From: an uncultured Parabacteroides sp.
Lineage (GTDB): Bacteria > Bacteroidota > Bacteroidia > Bacteroidales > Tannerellaceae
Length of the DNA: 64,000 bases
Assembly (NCBI RefSeq): GCF_905196875.1
Contig: NZ_CAJJWO010000006.1
Location: 78,305-142,304 of the forward strand
Reading direction: 5' to 3'
In this document: piece by piece, positions 41,882-50,082 of the stretch
How the letters are laid out: each line of letters opens with the position of its first letter
Numbering within the stretch: the stretch's first letter is position 1
Position numbers and translations under genes: made by a program
Notes under the pieces: generated by a model
Told to the model about the DNA's origin: nothing
The model's database searches: none
What the model saw: the letters and a program-made list of their open reading frames with translations, nothing else

Positions 41882-44800
41882 ATGAATAAAGAAACTTTTA
41901 TACGGTCCCTGCAGGAGCGTATCCTGATTCTGGATGGTGGTATGGGTACCATGATCCAGGGCTTCAAACTGAATGAACAGGATTACCGCGGCGACCGTTT
42001 TGCCAACTTCCCCGGACAGTTGAAAGGAAACAACGACCTGTTGTGTATTACCCGTCCGGATGTTATCAAATCCATTCACCGTCAATATCTGGATGCCGGA
42101 GCAGATATCTTTGCAACGAACACCTTCAATGCCAATGCGATCTCTATGGAAGATTATGCTATGCAGGAGTTTGTACGCGAGATCAACCTGGCTGCCGGAA
42201 AGTTGGGACGTGAGGTGGCCGACGAATTTATGTCGGAACATCCTGACCGGACTATCTTTGTTGCCGGTTCCATCGGTCCGACTAATAAAACCGCTTCCAT
42301 GAGTCCCGATGTCAGTAACCCTGCTTATCGCGCAGTTACCTATAAAGATGTTTATAAGGCGTATAAGGAACAGGTGGAAGCACTGGTCGACGGAGGGGTA
42401 GATATTATCCTTTTTGAAACGACTTTCGATACCTTGAACGTGAAAGCCGGATTGGAAGCGGCAGAAACTGTTTTAAAAGAAAAGGGAAAAGAATTGCCGA
42501 TCATGCTGTCGCTGACGCTTTCTGCCCAGGGGGGACGGACACTTTCCGGTCAGACATTGGGAGCCTGCCTGGCTTCGGTTCAGCATGTCAACCTGGTTAG
42601 TATAGGTCTGAACTGCTCTTTCGGAGCAGCCGATATGAAGCCTTTCCTGGCTGACCTGGCTAAACATGCTCCCTATTATATAAGCGCTTATCCGAATGCG
42701 GGATTACCTAATACCTTCGGTACTTATGACGAGACACCGGAAAAGATGGCCGGCCATGTAAAGCCGTTTATCGAAGAAGGGTTAGTAAATATATTAGGAG
42801 GATGTTGTGGTACGACACCTGCCCATATCGCACAATATCCAGCCTTGATAAAAGGGGCGAAACCGCATGTACCTGTTGCAAAACCGGATTGCCTCTGGTT
42901 GTCCGGTCTTGAATTGCTGGAAGTAAAGAAAGAAAATAACTTTATCAATATAGGTGAACGTTGTAACGTAGCCGGTTCGCGCAAATTCTTGCGTCTGATC
43001 AAAGAAGGAAATTATGAAGAGGCGCTGACCATTGCCCGTAAGCAGGTGGAAGACGGGGCCCAGGTGATCGATATCAATATGGATGACGGAATGCTCGATG
43101 CTGTGAAGGAAATGACAACCTTCCTGAATCTGGTAGCATCCGAACCGGATATTGCCCGAGTGCCTGTCATGATCGACTCTTCCAAATGGGAAGTGATCGA
43201 AGAAGGCCTGATGTGCGTACAGGGTAAAAGTATCGTCAACTCGATCTCGTTGAAAGAAGGAGAAGAAGTATTCCTGGCCCATGCCGCCCGTATCAAACAG
43301 TTGGGCGCGGCTGTCGTCGTGATGGCTTTCGATGAGAAAGGACAGGCGGATACCTTCGAACGGAAAGCGGAAGTCTGCGGACGTGCTTACCGTTTGCTTC
43401 GGGAGAAAATAGACTTCGATCCGTATGGAATTATATTCGACCCGAATGTACTGGCTATCGCTACCGGTATGGAAGAACATAACGGATACGGTTTGGACTT
43501 TATTCGTGCGGTCGAGTGGATCAAACAGAATCTGCCGGGTGCGAAAGTGAGTGGCGGTATCAGTAATCTTTCGTTCTCTTTCCGTGGAAATAACTACGTA
43601 CGTGAAGCGATGCATTCCGTATTCCTGTACCATGCTATTAGCAAAGGGCTGGATATGGGAATTGTCAATCCCTCTTCGGCCGTACTTTATGAAGATATAG
43701 AACCGGCTTTCCGTGATTTACTGGAAGATGTGATCCTGTACCGTCGTCCGGAAGCTGCCGAAGAATTGATTACCTATGCCCAGAACCTGCATGTGGAAAA
43801 GCAGGACGGTGCGGAAGAAAAGCACGAAGCCTGGCGCGAACAACCGCTGAAAGAGCGTTTGGAGCACGCCTTGATTAAAGGGATCGGCGACCATCTGGAA
43901 GAAGACTTGCAGGAGGCATTGAAAGCCTATCCGCGTGCCGTAGATATTATCGACGGTCCTCTGATGAGTGGTATGAACAAGGTGGGCGAGCTGTTCGGTG
44001 CCGGTAAAATGTTTCTGCCGCAAGTGGTGAAGACCGCTCGTACGATGAAAAAGGCTGTTGCTATCCTACAGCCGGCTATTGAAGCCGAAAAATCGGCATC
44101 CGGTTCGGTTAAAGCCGGAAAGGTCGTCTTTGCTACTGTGAAAGGGGATGTGCACGATATCGGAAAGAATATCGTGTCGATTGTCCTGGCTTGTAATAAT
44201 TACGAGGTGATCGACCTGGGAGTAATGGTTCCCGCCGAAGTGATCGTAAAGACGGCCATCGAAGAGAATCCGGATCTGGTATGTCTGTCCGGACTGATTA
44301 CTCCTTCGCTCGAGGAAATGGTACATGTGACGGATGAAATGCAGAAAGCCGGACTGACCATTCCCGTGATGGTAGGTGGAGCAACGACTTCCAAGTTGCA
44401 TACGGCTATCAAGATAGCTCCTCATTACGATTATCCTGTCATTCACGTGCTCGATGCTTCCCAGAATCCATTGATCGCGGCAAAACTGCTGAATCCGGAT
44501 ACCCGTGATGCCTATGTCGAAAACCTGAATAAGGAATATGAAGCCTTGCGTGCTTCTATGGAGAAGAAGAAAGAAGTGCTAGTCCCGCTGGTAGAAGCCC
44601 GTGCCAATCCGCAGAAGATCGACTGGACGGCATATACGCCGGTGATTCCGAATCAGTTGGGTACACACGTAATACCTTATATTCCATTGGAGGAGATTAT
44701 TCCTTATATACACTGGACTTTCTTCTTTAGTGCCTGGAAACTGAACGGACGTTTTGCCGGAATCACACAGATTCATGGTTGCGACTCCTGCCGTGCCCAG

Positions 44801-45574
44801 TGGCTGGCGAGCTTCCCGGAAGAAGATCGTCCGAAAGCGGCGGAAGCCATGCAATTGTATAAGGATGCCGTGAAGCTGCTCGATCGTCTGGTAGAAATGA
44901 AGGCCGAATATTGCAAAGCTATCTACGGCTTTTTCCCGGCTAACAGTGACGGTGATAATATCCGTTTGGGTGAAATCACGATCCCGGTGTTGCGTCAGCA
45001 GGCTAAGAAGGAAGAAGGTATCTATAAATCGCTGGCCGATTATATCCTGCCGGCTTTCGAAGGCCGTACCGACTATGCCGGTGCTTTTGTCGTAACAGCC
45101 GGTGCGGGAGCTGAGGCTTTGAAGAATACGCTGGAAGAAGAAGGAGATACCTACAACTCGATGTTGCTTCAAACATTGACGGATCGCCTGGCCGAGGCCC
45201 TTGCCGAATACCTGCATGAAAAGGTCCGTAAAGAATACTGGGGATATGCTCCGGATGAATCTTTATCGATATCCGATTTGTATAAAGTGAAATATCAGGG
45301 TATCCGTCCGGCAATCGGTTATCCGTCGCTGCCCGATCAGCTGCTTAATTATACCCTGGACAATCTCTTGGATATGTCGCAGATCGGTGTCAAGCTGACG
45401 GAAAACGGAGCTATGTATCCGACTGCAACAGTCAGTGGTCTTTATATTTCTCATCCGGACTCGCAGTACTTTATGATCGGTTCGATCGACGAAGAGCAGA
45501 TGAAGGATTATGCCGGCCGCCGTAACCTGTCGGAGTCGGAAGCGAAAAAACTATTGAATAAGAATTTCTCTTAA
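41882..45574 (+). CDS. metH: Cobalamin-dependent methionine synthase
   Basis: A 1230-aa four-module enzyme that transfers a methyl group from methyltetrahydrofolate to homocysteine through cobalamin. The homocysteine module (about 1-330) has the zinc ligands in GLNCSFG and GGCCGTTP. The pterin module (about 350-610) includes NFINIGERCNVAGSRKF. The B12 module has the cap helices and the Asp756-x-His758-x-x-Gly motif (KGDVHDIGKNI). The C-terminal AdoMet-activation module (about 900-1230) carries the RPAIGYPSLPD signature. The start is ATG 41882, not the TTG at 41840. No cobalamin riboswitch fits in the 48-bp spacer. Confidence 0.97.
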   Translation: MNKETFIRSLQERILILDGGMGTMIQGFKLNEQDYRGDRFANFPGQLKGNNDLLCITRPDVIKSIHRQYLDAGADIFATNTFNANAISMEDYAMQEFVREINLAAGKLGREVADEFMSEHPDRTIFVAGSIGPTNKTASMSPDVSNPAYRAVTYKDVYKAYKEQVEALVDGGVDIILFETTFDTLNVKAGLEAAETVLKEKGKELPIMLSLTLSAQGGRTLSGQTLGACLASVQHVNLVSIGLNCSFGAADMKPFLADLAKHAPYYISAYPNAGLPNTFGTYDETPEKMAGHVKPFIEEGLVNILGGCCGTTPAHIAQYPALIKGAKPHVPVAKPDCLWLSGLELLEVKKENNFINIGERCNVAGSRKFLRLIKEGNYEEALTIARKQVEDGAQVIDINMDDGMLDAVKEMTTFLNLVASEPDIARVPVMIDSSKWEVIEEGLMCVQGKSIVNSISLKEGEEVFLAHAARIKQLGAAVVVMAFDEKGQADTFERKAEVCGRAYRLLREKIDFDPYGIIFDPNVLAIATGMEEHNGYGLDFIRAVEWIKQNLPGAKVSGGISNLSFSFRGNNYVREAMHSVFLYHAISKGLDMGIVNPSSAVLYEDIEPAFRDLLEDVILYRRPEAAEELITYAQNLHVEKQDGAEEKHEAWREQPLKERLEHALIKGIGDHLEEDLQEALKAYPRAVDIIDGPLMSGMNKVGELFGAGKMFLPQVVKTARTMKKAVAILQPAIEAEKSASGSVKAGKVVFATVKGDVHDIGKNIVSIVLACNNYEVIDLGVMVPAEVIVKTAIEENPDLVCLSGLITPSLEEMVHVTDEMQKAGLTIPVMVGGATTSKLHTAIKIAPHYDYPVIHVLDASQNPLIAAKLLNPDTRDAYVENLNKEYEALRASMEKKKEVLVPLVEARANPQKIDWTAYTPVIPNQLGTHVIPYIPLEEIIPYIHWTFFFSAWKLNGRFAGITQIHGCDSCRAQWLASFPEEDRPKAAEAMQLYKDAVKLLDRLVEMKAEYCKAIYGFFPANSDGDNIRLGEITIPVLRQQAKKEEGIYKSLADYILPAFEGRTDYAGAFVVTAGAGAEALKNTLEEEGDTYNSMLLQTLTDRLAEALAEYLHEKVRKEYWGYAPDESLSISDLYKVKYQGIRPAIGYPSLPDQLLNYTLDNLLDMSQIGVKLTENGAMYPTATVSGLYISHPDSQYFMIGSIDEEQMKDYAGRRNLSESEAKKLLNKNFS

Positions 45575-46639
45575 ATGGTTCTTATTGCGGGATTGATTAA
45601 AAAGATACGTTTACGCTGGGTTATACTGGCGGTTTTACTGGTTTTCATCTGGACGACCATGTCTTCTCCGATGATGGGAGAATGGTATGCCCGTAACATC
45701 TATCCGGTATTTCCGGCAGTATTATCCCGCTTTTCTTCTCTTTTCCCTTTCTCCGTAGGCGATTGCTTTATTTATGGAAGTGTCGCCGGACTGATTCTTT
45801 ATCTGGTTTATGCCATAGTGAAGCGTCGCTCATGGCTGAAAACGCTTGGGCGCATAGCGGAATACCTGTTATGGGTATATGTTTGGTTCTATATGGCATG
45901 GGGAATGAATTATTTCAGAATGAATTTTTATGTCCGGGCAGAAGTCCCTTACGCAGCCTATTCAGAGGATAATTTTCGTTCGTTTCTGACTAATTACACG
46001 GAGGCATTGAATAACTCTTTTCTCCCTGTCGGGAAGATAGACAAAGCTGTGGTTGCGAAGGATGTGAAGAAGAACTATCGGGAAATAGCGGGGCGCTTCG
46101 GTATGGTCCGGCCGGAAACTTACCAGCATCCGAAGCCGATGCTGATCCCATCCCTGATGAGCGGTGTCGGTGTATTGGGTTATATGGGGCCGTTCTTTAC
46201 CGAATATAATCTGAATCCGAACCTGCTTCCGGTGCAGTATCCTTTTACCTATGCCCATGAGATGGCCCATGTGTTAGGCATTTCCAATGAAGCAGAGGCA
46301 AACCTGTATGCTTTTATGGTTTGTTCCCGTTCCGAGGTTCCGGAAATACGTTTTTCCGCTTACTTCGGTTTATTGCCTTATGTGCTAGGTAACGCTTATC
46401 AGTTGTTGCCGGAAGAGGAGTTCGAGCATTGGAAAGAAACGATATCACCGGATGTAAAGAAAGTCTATAATGATAAGGTCGCATACTGGCAGGCATTGTA
46501 TAGTCCGACGATCGGCGAGATACAGGATACCGTTTACAACTGGTTCCTGAAAGGAAATAACATCCCTTCCGGACGTCAGAATTATTCGGAAGTGGTAGCA
46601 TTGCTGATGGCGCTCGATGCATATTCTCTTGAGAAATAA
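45575..46639 (+). CDS. DUF3810 membrane protein with HExxH motif
   Basis: A 354-aa membrane protein whose ATG follows the metH stop codon without any gap, so translation is likely coupled. Three N-terminal helices (WVILAVLLVFIWTTM, DCFIYGSVAGLILYLVYAIV, IAEYLLWVYVWFYMAWGM) precede a soluble domain. That domain contains His228-Glu229-Met-Ala-His232 (YAHEMAHVLGISNEAEAN), a zinc-metallopeptidase-type motif with acidic residues seven to nine positions later. DUF3810 is a Bacteroidetes family of unknown role; a membrane protease is a fair guess but not shown. Confidence 0.8.
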   Translation: MVLIAGLIKKIRLRWVILAVLLVFIWTTMSSPMMGEWYARNIYPVFPAVLSRFSSLFPFSVGDCFIYGSVAGLILYLVYAIVKRRSWLKTLGRIAEYLLWVYVWFYMAWGMNYFRMNFYVRAEVPYAAYSEDNFRSFLTNYTEALNNSFLPVGKIDKAVVAKDVKKNYREIAGRFGMVRPETYQHPKPMLIPSLMSGVGVLGYMGPFFTEYNLNPNLLPVQYPFTYAHEMAHVLGISNEAEANLYAFMVCSRSEVPEIRFSAYFGLLPYVLGNAYQLLPEEEFEHWKETISPDVKKVYNDKVAYWQALYSPTIGEIQDTVYNWFLKGNNIPSGRQNYSEVVALLMALDAYSLEK

Positions 46640-46672
46640 CGGCGTGGTTGGAGTTGGATTGAAATAAATATC

Positions 46673-46680
46673 TACTTTTG
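46673..46680 (+). promoter_or_regulatory. -7 box before the TlpA-like gene
   Basis: TACTTTTG at 46673-46680 with GTTG 22 bp upstream (46647-46650); 54 bp before ATG 46735. Confidence 0.55.
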
Positions 46681-46734
46681 TGAAGACTGTTGTCAGTCGG
46701 AATAGTTTGTTACAAATCTCTAAAACTTAATAGA

Positions 46735-48177
46735 ATGAAAAAACAACATCTCGGATATCTGCTGGCAGGTATAGCCGTCCTGGGATTAACCTGTTGTACT
46801 CCCGGATCGATAACCCTTGAAGGAAAAGTGTCAAATCTGTCCGGCAATACGATCGTCTATTGGCCGACCATGGATGGAATATACAATTCTACACAACGGG
46901 ATACCCTGTTCGTGCAGGCAGACAGCACATATCGTATAACTTTTCCCGTTAAAGGAAATGAGAAGATATCCTTCTATATCTATGGACAAAAATACCTGGG
47001 GACAGTTTATGCTGAACCGGGAAAGAATGTATTGGACATCGACGCGGCCCTCGAAAATAGTTTAAATGTTGAGAATAAGCTTACCAAAGAAAATGAAATA
47101 GTAAAAGAACTATCCCGGTTGCAGCAAGAAGTATTTAATCTGAGGGCACGTCGAGGAGATGCTTTTCAGGTGGCAAAGGATACGGTTGCCTCTTCCGTAT
47201 ATCGGAAACTGACGGACTATGCGTCGGGAATAGAACAAAAGATAACAGGGGTGGATGATGTATTCAGAAAGAGGGCGGTACAGGATGTCCGTATGCAGAT
47301 GTTGTTAGCCTTTATGAATCAATATTTCATTACAAACTATCAGGGAACGGAAGAAACGAAGAAAGAGTGGGAGTCCGTTTATCCCGAAATGCTGGCATAT
47401 GCCGATATCAGCCAGCCGGAGAATGTCTTTTCCGAAGCATTTGCCGATGTAATATCCAATGTGGCGGGAATAGAACTCTATATGAAAACCAAACAGCAGC
47501 CGAAAGACCGGAATGAAGGGAAACTGCAACTATTCGACTGGTATAAAAAGAACCTGAAAGGACGTGTACAGGAAGTAGCCATGGCCAATATTATCCTGGA
47601 AGATGCTTCGAACGAAAGTTACTCGATGGGTATGCCGGCTTTATATGAGCAGTTTAAAGAATTACATCCGGCTAGTACGCTTATGCCTGCCTTGGAGGAG
47701 GCGATACAGAAAAATATCTCATTCAACAACCTGGAGCTTCCGGTGGATATTCATATTCTGAATACGGATAGTGTGCGTTCTTTTAAAGAGATAACCGACC
47801 GGTATGCCGGAAAAGTCGTTTTTATCGATATCTGGGCAACCTGGTGTGGCCCTTGCCGCGAATCTTTTGCACATGTGGAACCATTGCAGAAGTATGCCAA
47901 AGAGAATGATATCGTATTACTGTATGTTTCTATCGACCGCCCCTCCGATGCCGCCTTATGGAAGAAAATGGCCGGGTATTATAATCTGAAAGGAGACCAT
48001 GTGATTATTAACGAATCCTTCAAGATGGATATTTACAATACATTCGGTAATAACGGAGGACTGTATATTCCTCATTGCGCTATCATCAATAAGAAAGGAG
48101 AGTTGCAATTCAAGAAAGCGGCAAGTCCGGAAGAAATGGATAAGCTGGCGGAGCAATTACAGGAAGCCGGCAAATAA
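46735..48177 (+). CDS. TlpA/ResA-like thioredoxin-fold lipoprotein
   Basis: A 480-aa envelope protein with a lipoprotein-like signal (HLGYLLAGIAVLGLTCC). The first 120 residues form a DUF4369-like beta domain (ITLEGKVSNLSGNTIVYWPT), the middle is helical, and the last 150 residues are a TlpA-type thioredoxin domain: VVFIDIWATWCGPCRESFAH with the CGPC active site, and the cis-Pro region GGLYIPHCAII. Such proteins reduce disulfides in the periplasm or in cytochrome c maturation. The start is ATG 46735; the in-frame TTG 46690 is unlikely. It is convergent with the PUL 2 sigma gene. Confidence 0.88.
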   Translation: MKKQHLGYLLAGIAVLGLTCCTPGSITLEGKVSNLSGNTIVYWPTMDGIYNSTQRDTLFVQADSTYRITFPVKGNEKISFYIYGQKYLGTVYAEPGKNVLDIDAALENSLNVENKLTKENEIVKELSRLQQEVFNLRARRGDAFQVAKDTVASSVYRKLTDYASGIEQKITGVDDVFRKRAVQDVRMQMLLAFMNQYFITNYQGTEETKKEWESVYPEMLAYADISQPENVFSEAFADVISNVAGIELYMKTKQQPKDRNEGKLQLFDWYKKNLKGRVQEVAMANIILEDASNESYSMGMPALYEQFKELHPASTLMPALEEAIQKNISFNNLELPVDIHILNTDSVRSFKEITDRYAGKVVFIDIWATWCGPCRESFAHVEPLQKYAKENDIVLLYVSIDRPSDAALWKKMAGYYNLKGDHVIINESFKMDIYNTFGNNGGLYIPHCAIINKKGELQFKKAASPEEMDKLAEQLQEAGK

Positions 48178-48186
48178 ATGATTTCT

Positions 48187-48777
48187 TTACGAAAGTAAGT
48201 TTTTGGGAAAGAATAATAAGATGAGTGGCAAGTAATCTTTTAAACTGACCCGTAATTGTTTTAGGGATTGCTGAATCCGGTAGTTCACCGTTTGGGTGGA
48301 GACTTGCAGGATCTCGGCAATCTCTTTGTAGCTTTTATTTTCAAAACGGTGCATCACGAATGCTTCCCGGTAACTGGGGGGTAAGGCTTGTATTGCCTGG
48401 CTGATCTGTTTTTTCAGTTCTTCCGTTTGCTGGAAATCGGTATCCTGCAGCATTTCCAGCATATATTCATAGAAACGTGTTTCTGCCCGCAGTTGCGACT
48501 GTTGGCGGGTAAGCTGATTGATGCTTCTGTGGTAGACTGCCTTATACAGGTATTGGGTGAAGGAGGTCTCGAATGTTTGTACTTCCCTGTTTTCCCATAA
48601 CCATAGCATGACATCCTGCACGATCTCTTCCGCATCTTCCAGACTCACAAACCGGTTTGCATACGTACATAACATCGGATAGTATCTCCTGAACAAGGTA
48701 CCGTATGCTTTTTTATCTCCATGTTGCATGGCTGATAGCAGAAGTGAGTCTTCTATTGCTCGTGAGGTTTTTTTCAT
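48187..48777 (-). CDS. ECF sigma factor of PUL 2
   Basis: A 196-aa ECF sigma of the FecI-like Bacteroidetes type. Region 2 is AYGTLFRRYYPMLCTYANRF with DAEEIVQDVMLWLWENRE; region 4 is ALPPSYREAFVMHRFENKSY followed by KEIAEILQVSTQTVNYRIQQ. It is divergent from the FecR gene (124-bp spacer). When the SusC STN domain senses its glycan, FecR is expected to release this sigma, which then transcribes susC, susD and the sulfatase. Its own promoter is a TATCTTTG box at 48804-48797, 19 bp from the ATG. Confidence 0.94.
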   Translation of the reverse strand: MKKTSRAIEDSLLLSAMQHGDKKAYGTLFRRYYPMLCTYANRFVSLEDAEEIVQDVMLWLWENREVQTFETSFTQYLYKAVYHRSINQLTRQQSQLRAETRFYEYMLEMLQDTDFQQTEELKKQISQAIQALPPSYREAFVMHRFENKSYKEIAEILQVSTQTVNYRIQQSLKQLRVSLKDYLPLILLFFPKNLLS

Positions 48778-48796
48778 ACTACTGTCTCCTTGGCAG

Positions 48797-48804
48797 CAAA
48801 GATA
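48797..48804 (-). promoter_or_regulatory. -7 box of the PUL 2 sigma gene
   Basis: TATCTTTG read on the minus strand at 48804-48797; no clear -33. The same 124-bp spacer must also hold the fecR promoter, which has no obvious TAnnTTTG box. A small stem cttgt/acaag sits just before the fecR ATG. Confidence 0.55.
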
Positions 48805-48901
48805 GTTTTTTTGTCGTAGAAAAAAAATATTTTAAAAAAAGTGGATTCCCGTTTAGTAATCTGCCGGAGTTCCCTTGTCTAATATATAAACAAGCATAAA
48901 A

Positions 48902-49927
48902 ATGAAGATGGAAGCTTTTAATATAGATAAGATAGAAGAACTCCTTCCCCGGTATTGTTCCGGCGAGGCAACGATAGAAGAATGCCGCCTGGTGGAAGAA
49001 TGGATCCGGCAATCGGAGGATAATTACCGGATTGTCAAACAAATGTATGCTATCGATCAGGTAATGGGTACGGTGCGGATGGAATCGAAAGTAAATACGG
49101 AGAAAGCGTTGGCTTCCGTCAGCCGTCAAATGAGTAAGGCACATTCGCACGTAACCTGGTTTACCTGGGTACAACGTGTGGCGGCCATTCTTTTCATCCC
49201 GCTTCTTATCACTGTCGCCATTCAGAACTTTGCTCCTTCCCGGACTGAGATAGCACAGATGATAGAAATAAAAACAAACCCGGGCATGACTACGACTGTC
49301 GATCTGCCGGACGGATCCAAAGTATACCTTAATTCGGAATCCTCTTTAGTCTACCCTTCTTTTTTCAGCGAAGATAAGAGAAACGTGCAGTTGATGGGAG
49401 AAGCTTTTTTTGAAGTACAGAAAGACCCTGAACATCGTTTTATCGTTTCAGGCCCCCATCATACGCAGATTGAAGTATTGGGAACATCTTTCAATGTAGA
49501 AGCTTTTGAAAGAGACTCGTTTATTTCTACGACCTTGGTGGAAGGAAAGGTTCGTTTTGCCTATCTGAAAGATCAGGAACCTGCCACTGTCGTTATGAAA
49601 CCCGGGCAGAAACTGGTATATAACACTACTTCGTCACAGGTAAAGCTGATTGGAACAAACGGCGAAGCTGAAACAGCGTGGAAAGACGGAAAGATCGTAT
49701 TCCAGGCAACACCTCTGCCCGAAGCTTTACGCATGTTGGAAAAACGGTTTAACGTCACTTTCGTATTATCCAACGACCGCCTTCGCGGTGAAGCTTTCAA
49801 CGGCTCTTTTACTAACCAGCGACTGGAACGTATATTGGAAATCTTTAAAATATCATCGAATATAAAATGGCGTTACCTGGATACTCAGAATACGGCAAAT
49901 GAGAAAACTCGAATAGAAATTTATTAA
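48902..49927 (+). CDS. FecR-family anti-sigma factor of PUL 2
   Basis: A 341-aa inner-membrane regulator. Residues 1-85 are the cytoplasmic sigma-binding part (IEELLPRYCSGEATIEECRL), about 88-108 are a membrane helix (WVQRVAAILFIPLLITVAIQ), then the FecR domain (NPGMTTTVDLPDGSKVYLNS, VLGTSFNVEAFE) and the C-terminal DUF4974 domain (FQATPLPEALRMLEKRFNVT). It is the complete counterpart of the truncated gene at the left edge of the window. It links the SusC STN domain in the periplasm to the ECF sigma encoded divergently. Confidence 0.95.
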   Translation: MKMEAFNIDKIEELLPRYCSGEATIEECRLVEEWIRQSEDNYRIVKQMYAIDQVMGTVRMESKVNTEKALASVSRQMSKAHSHVTWFTWVQRVAAILFIPLLITVAIQNFAPSRTEIAQMIEIKTNPGMTTTVDLPDGSKVYLNSESSLVYPSFFSEDKRNVQLMGEAFFEVQKDPEHRFIVSGPHHTQIEVLGTSFNVEAFERDSFISTTLVEGKVRFAYLKDQEPATVVMKPGQKLVYNTTSSQVKLIGTNGEAETAWKDGKIVFQATPLPEALRMLEKRFNVTFVLSNDRLRGEAFNGSFTNQRLERILEIFKISSNIKWRYLDTQNTANEKTRIEIY

Positions 49928-49971
49928 CCTAATTGAAGAAATCATGGAAGACAAACCACCCTAAAGAAAAA

Positions 49972-50042
49972 CATCCGGAGAAATATTGGAGTATTTCACC
50001 GGATGGAAAGAATTAATTTAAAACGCTTGTTTGGAGACAAGC
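49972..50042 (+). promoter_or_regulatory. Two tandem stem-loops with identical ttggag loops in the susC leader of PUL 2
   Basis: Hairpin 1: catccgg-a-gaaata (49972-49985) pairs with tatttc-a-ccggatg (49992-50005), loop ttggag. Hairpin 2: gcttgt (50025-50030) pairs with acaagc (50037-50042), loop ttggag again. Neither has a U-tract. They sit between fecR and susC, as the ttggcc-loop hairpin does in PUL 1. Confidence 0.7.
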
Positions 50043-50082
50043 AGTAGTAAATCATTTTTATTAATTAGATCAGTACAAAGTT

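Noticed and set aside
42794..43633. A 279-codon minus-strand frame inside metH
   Set aside because: The metH frame is complete and conserved on the plus strand; the antisense frame has no domain.
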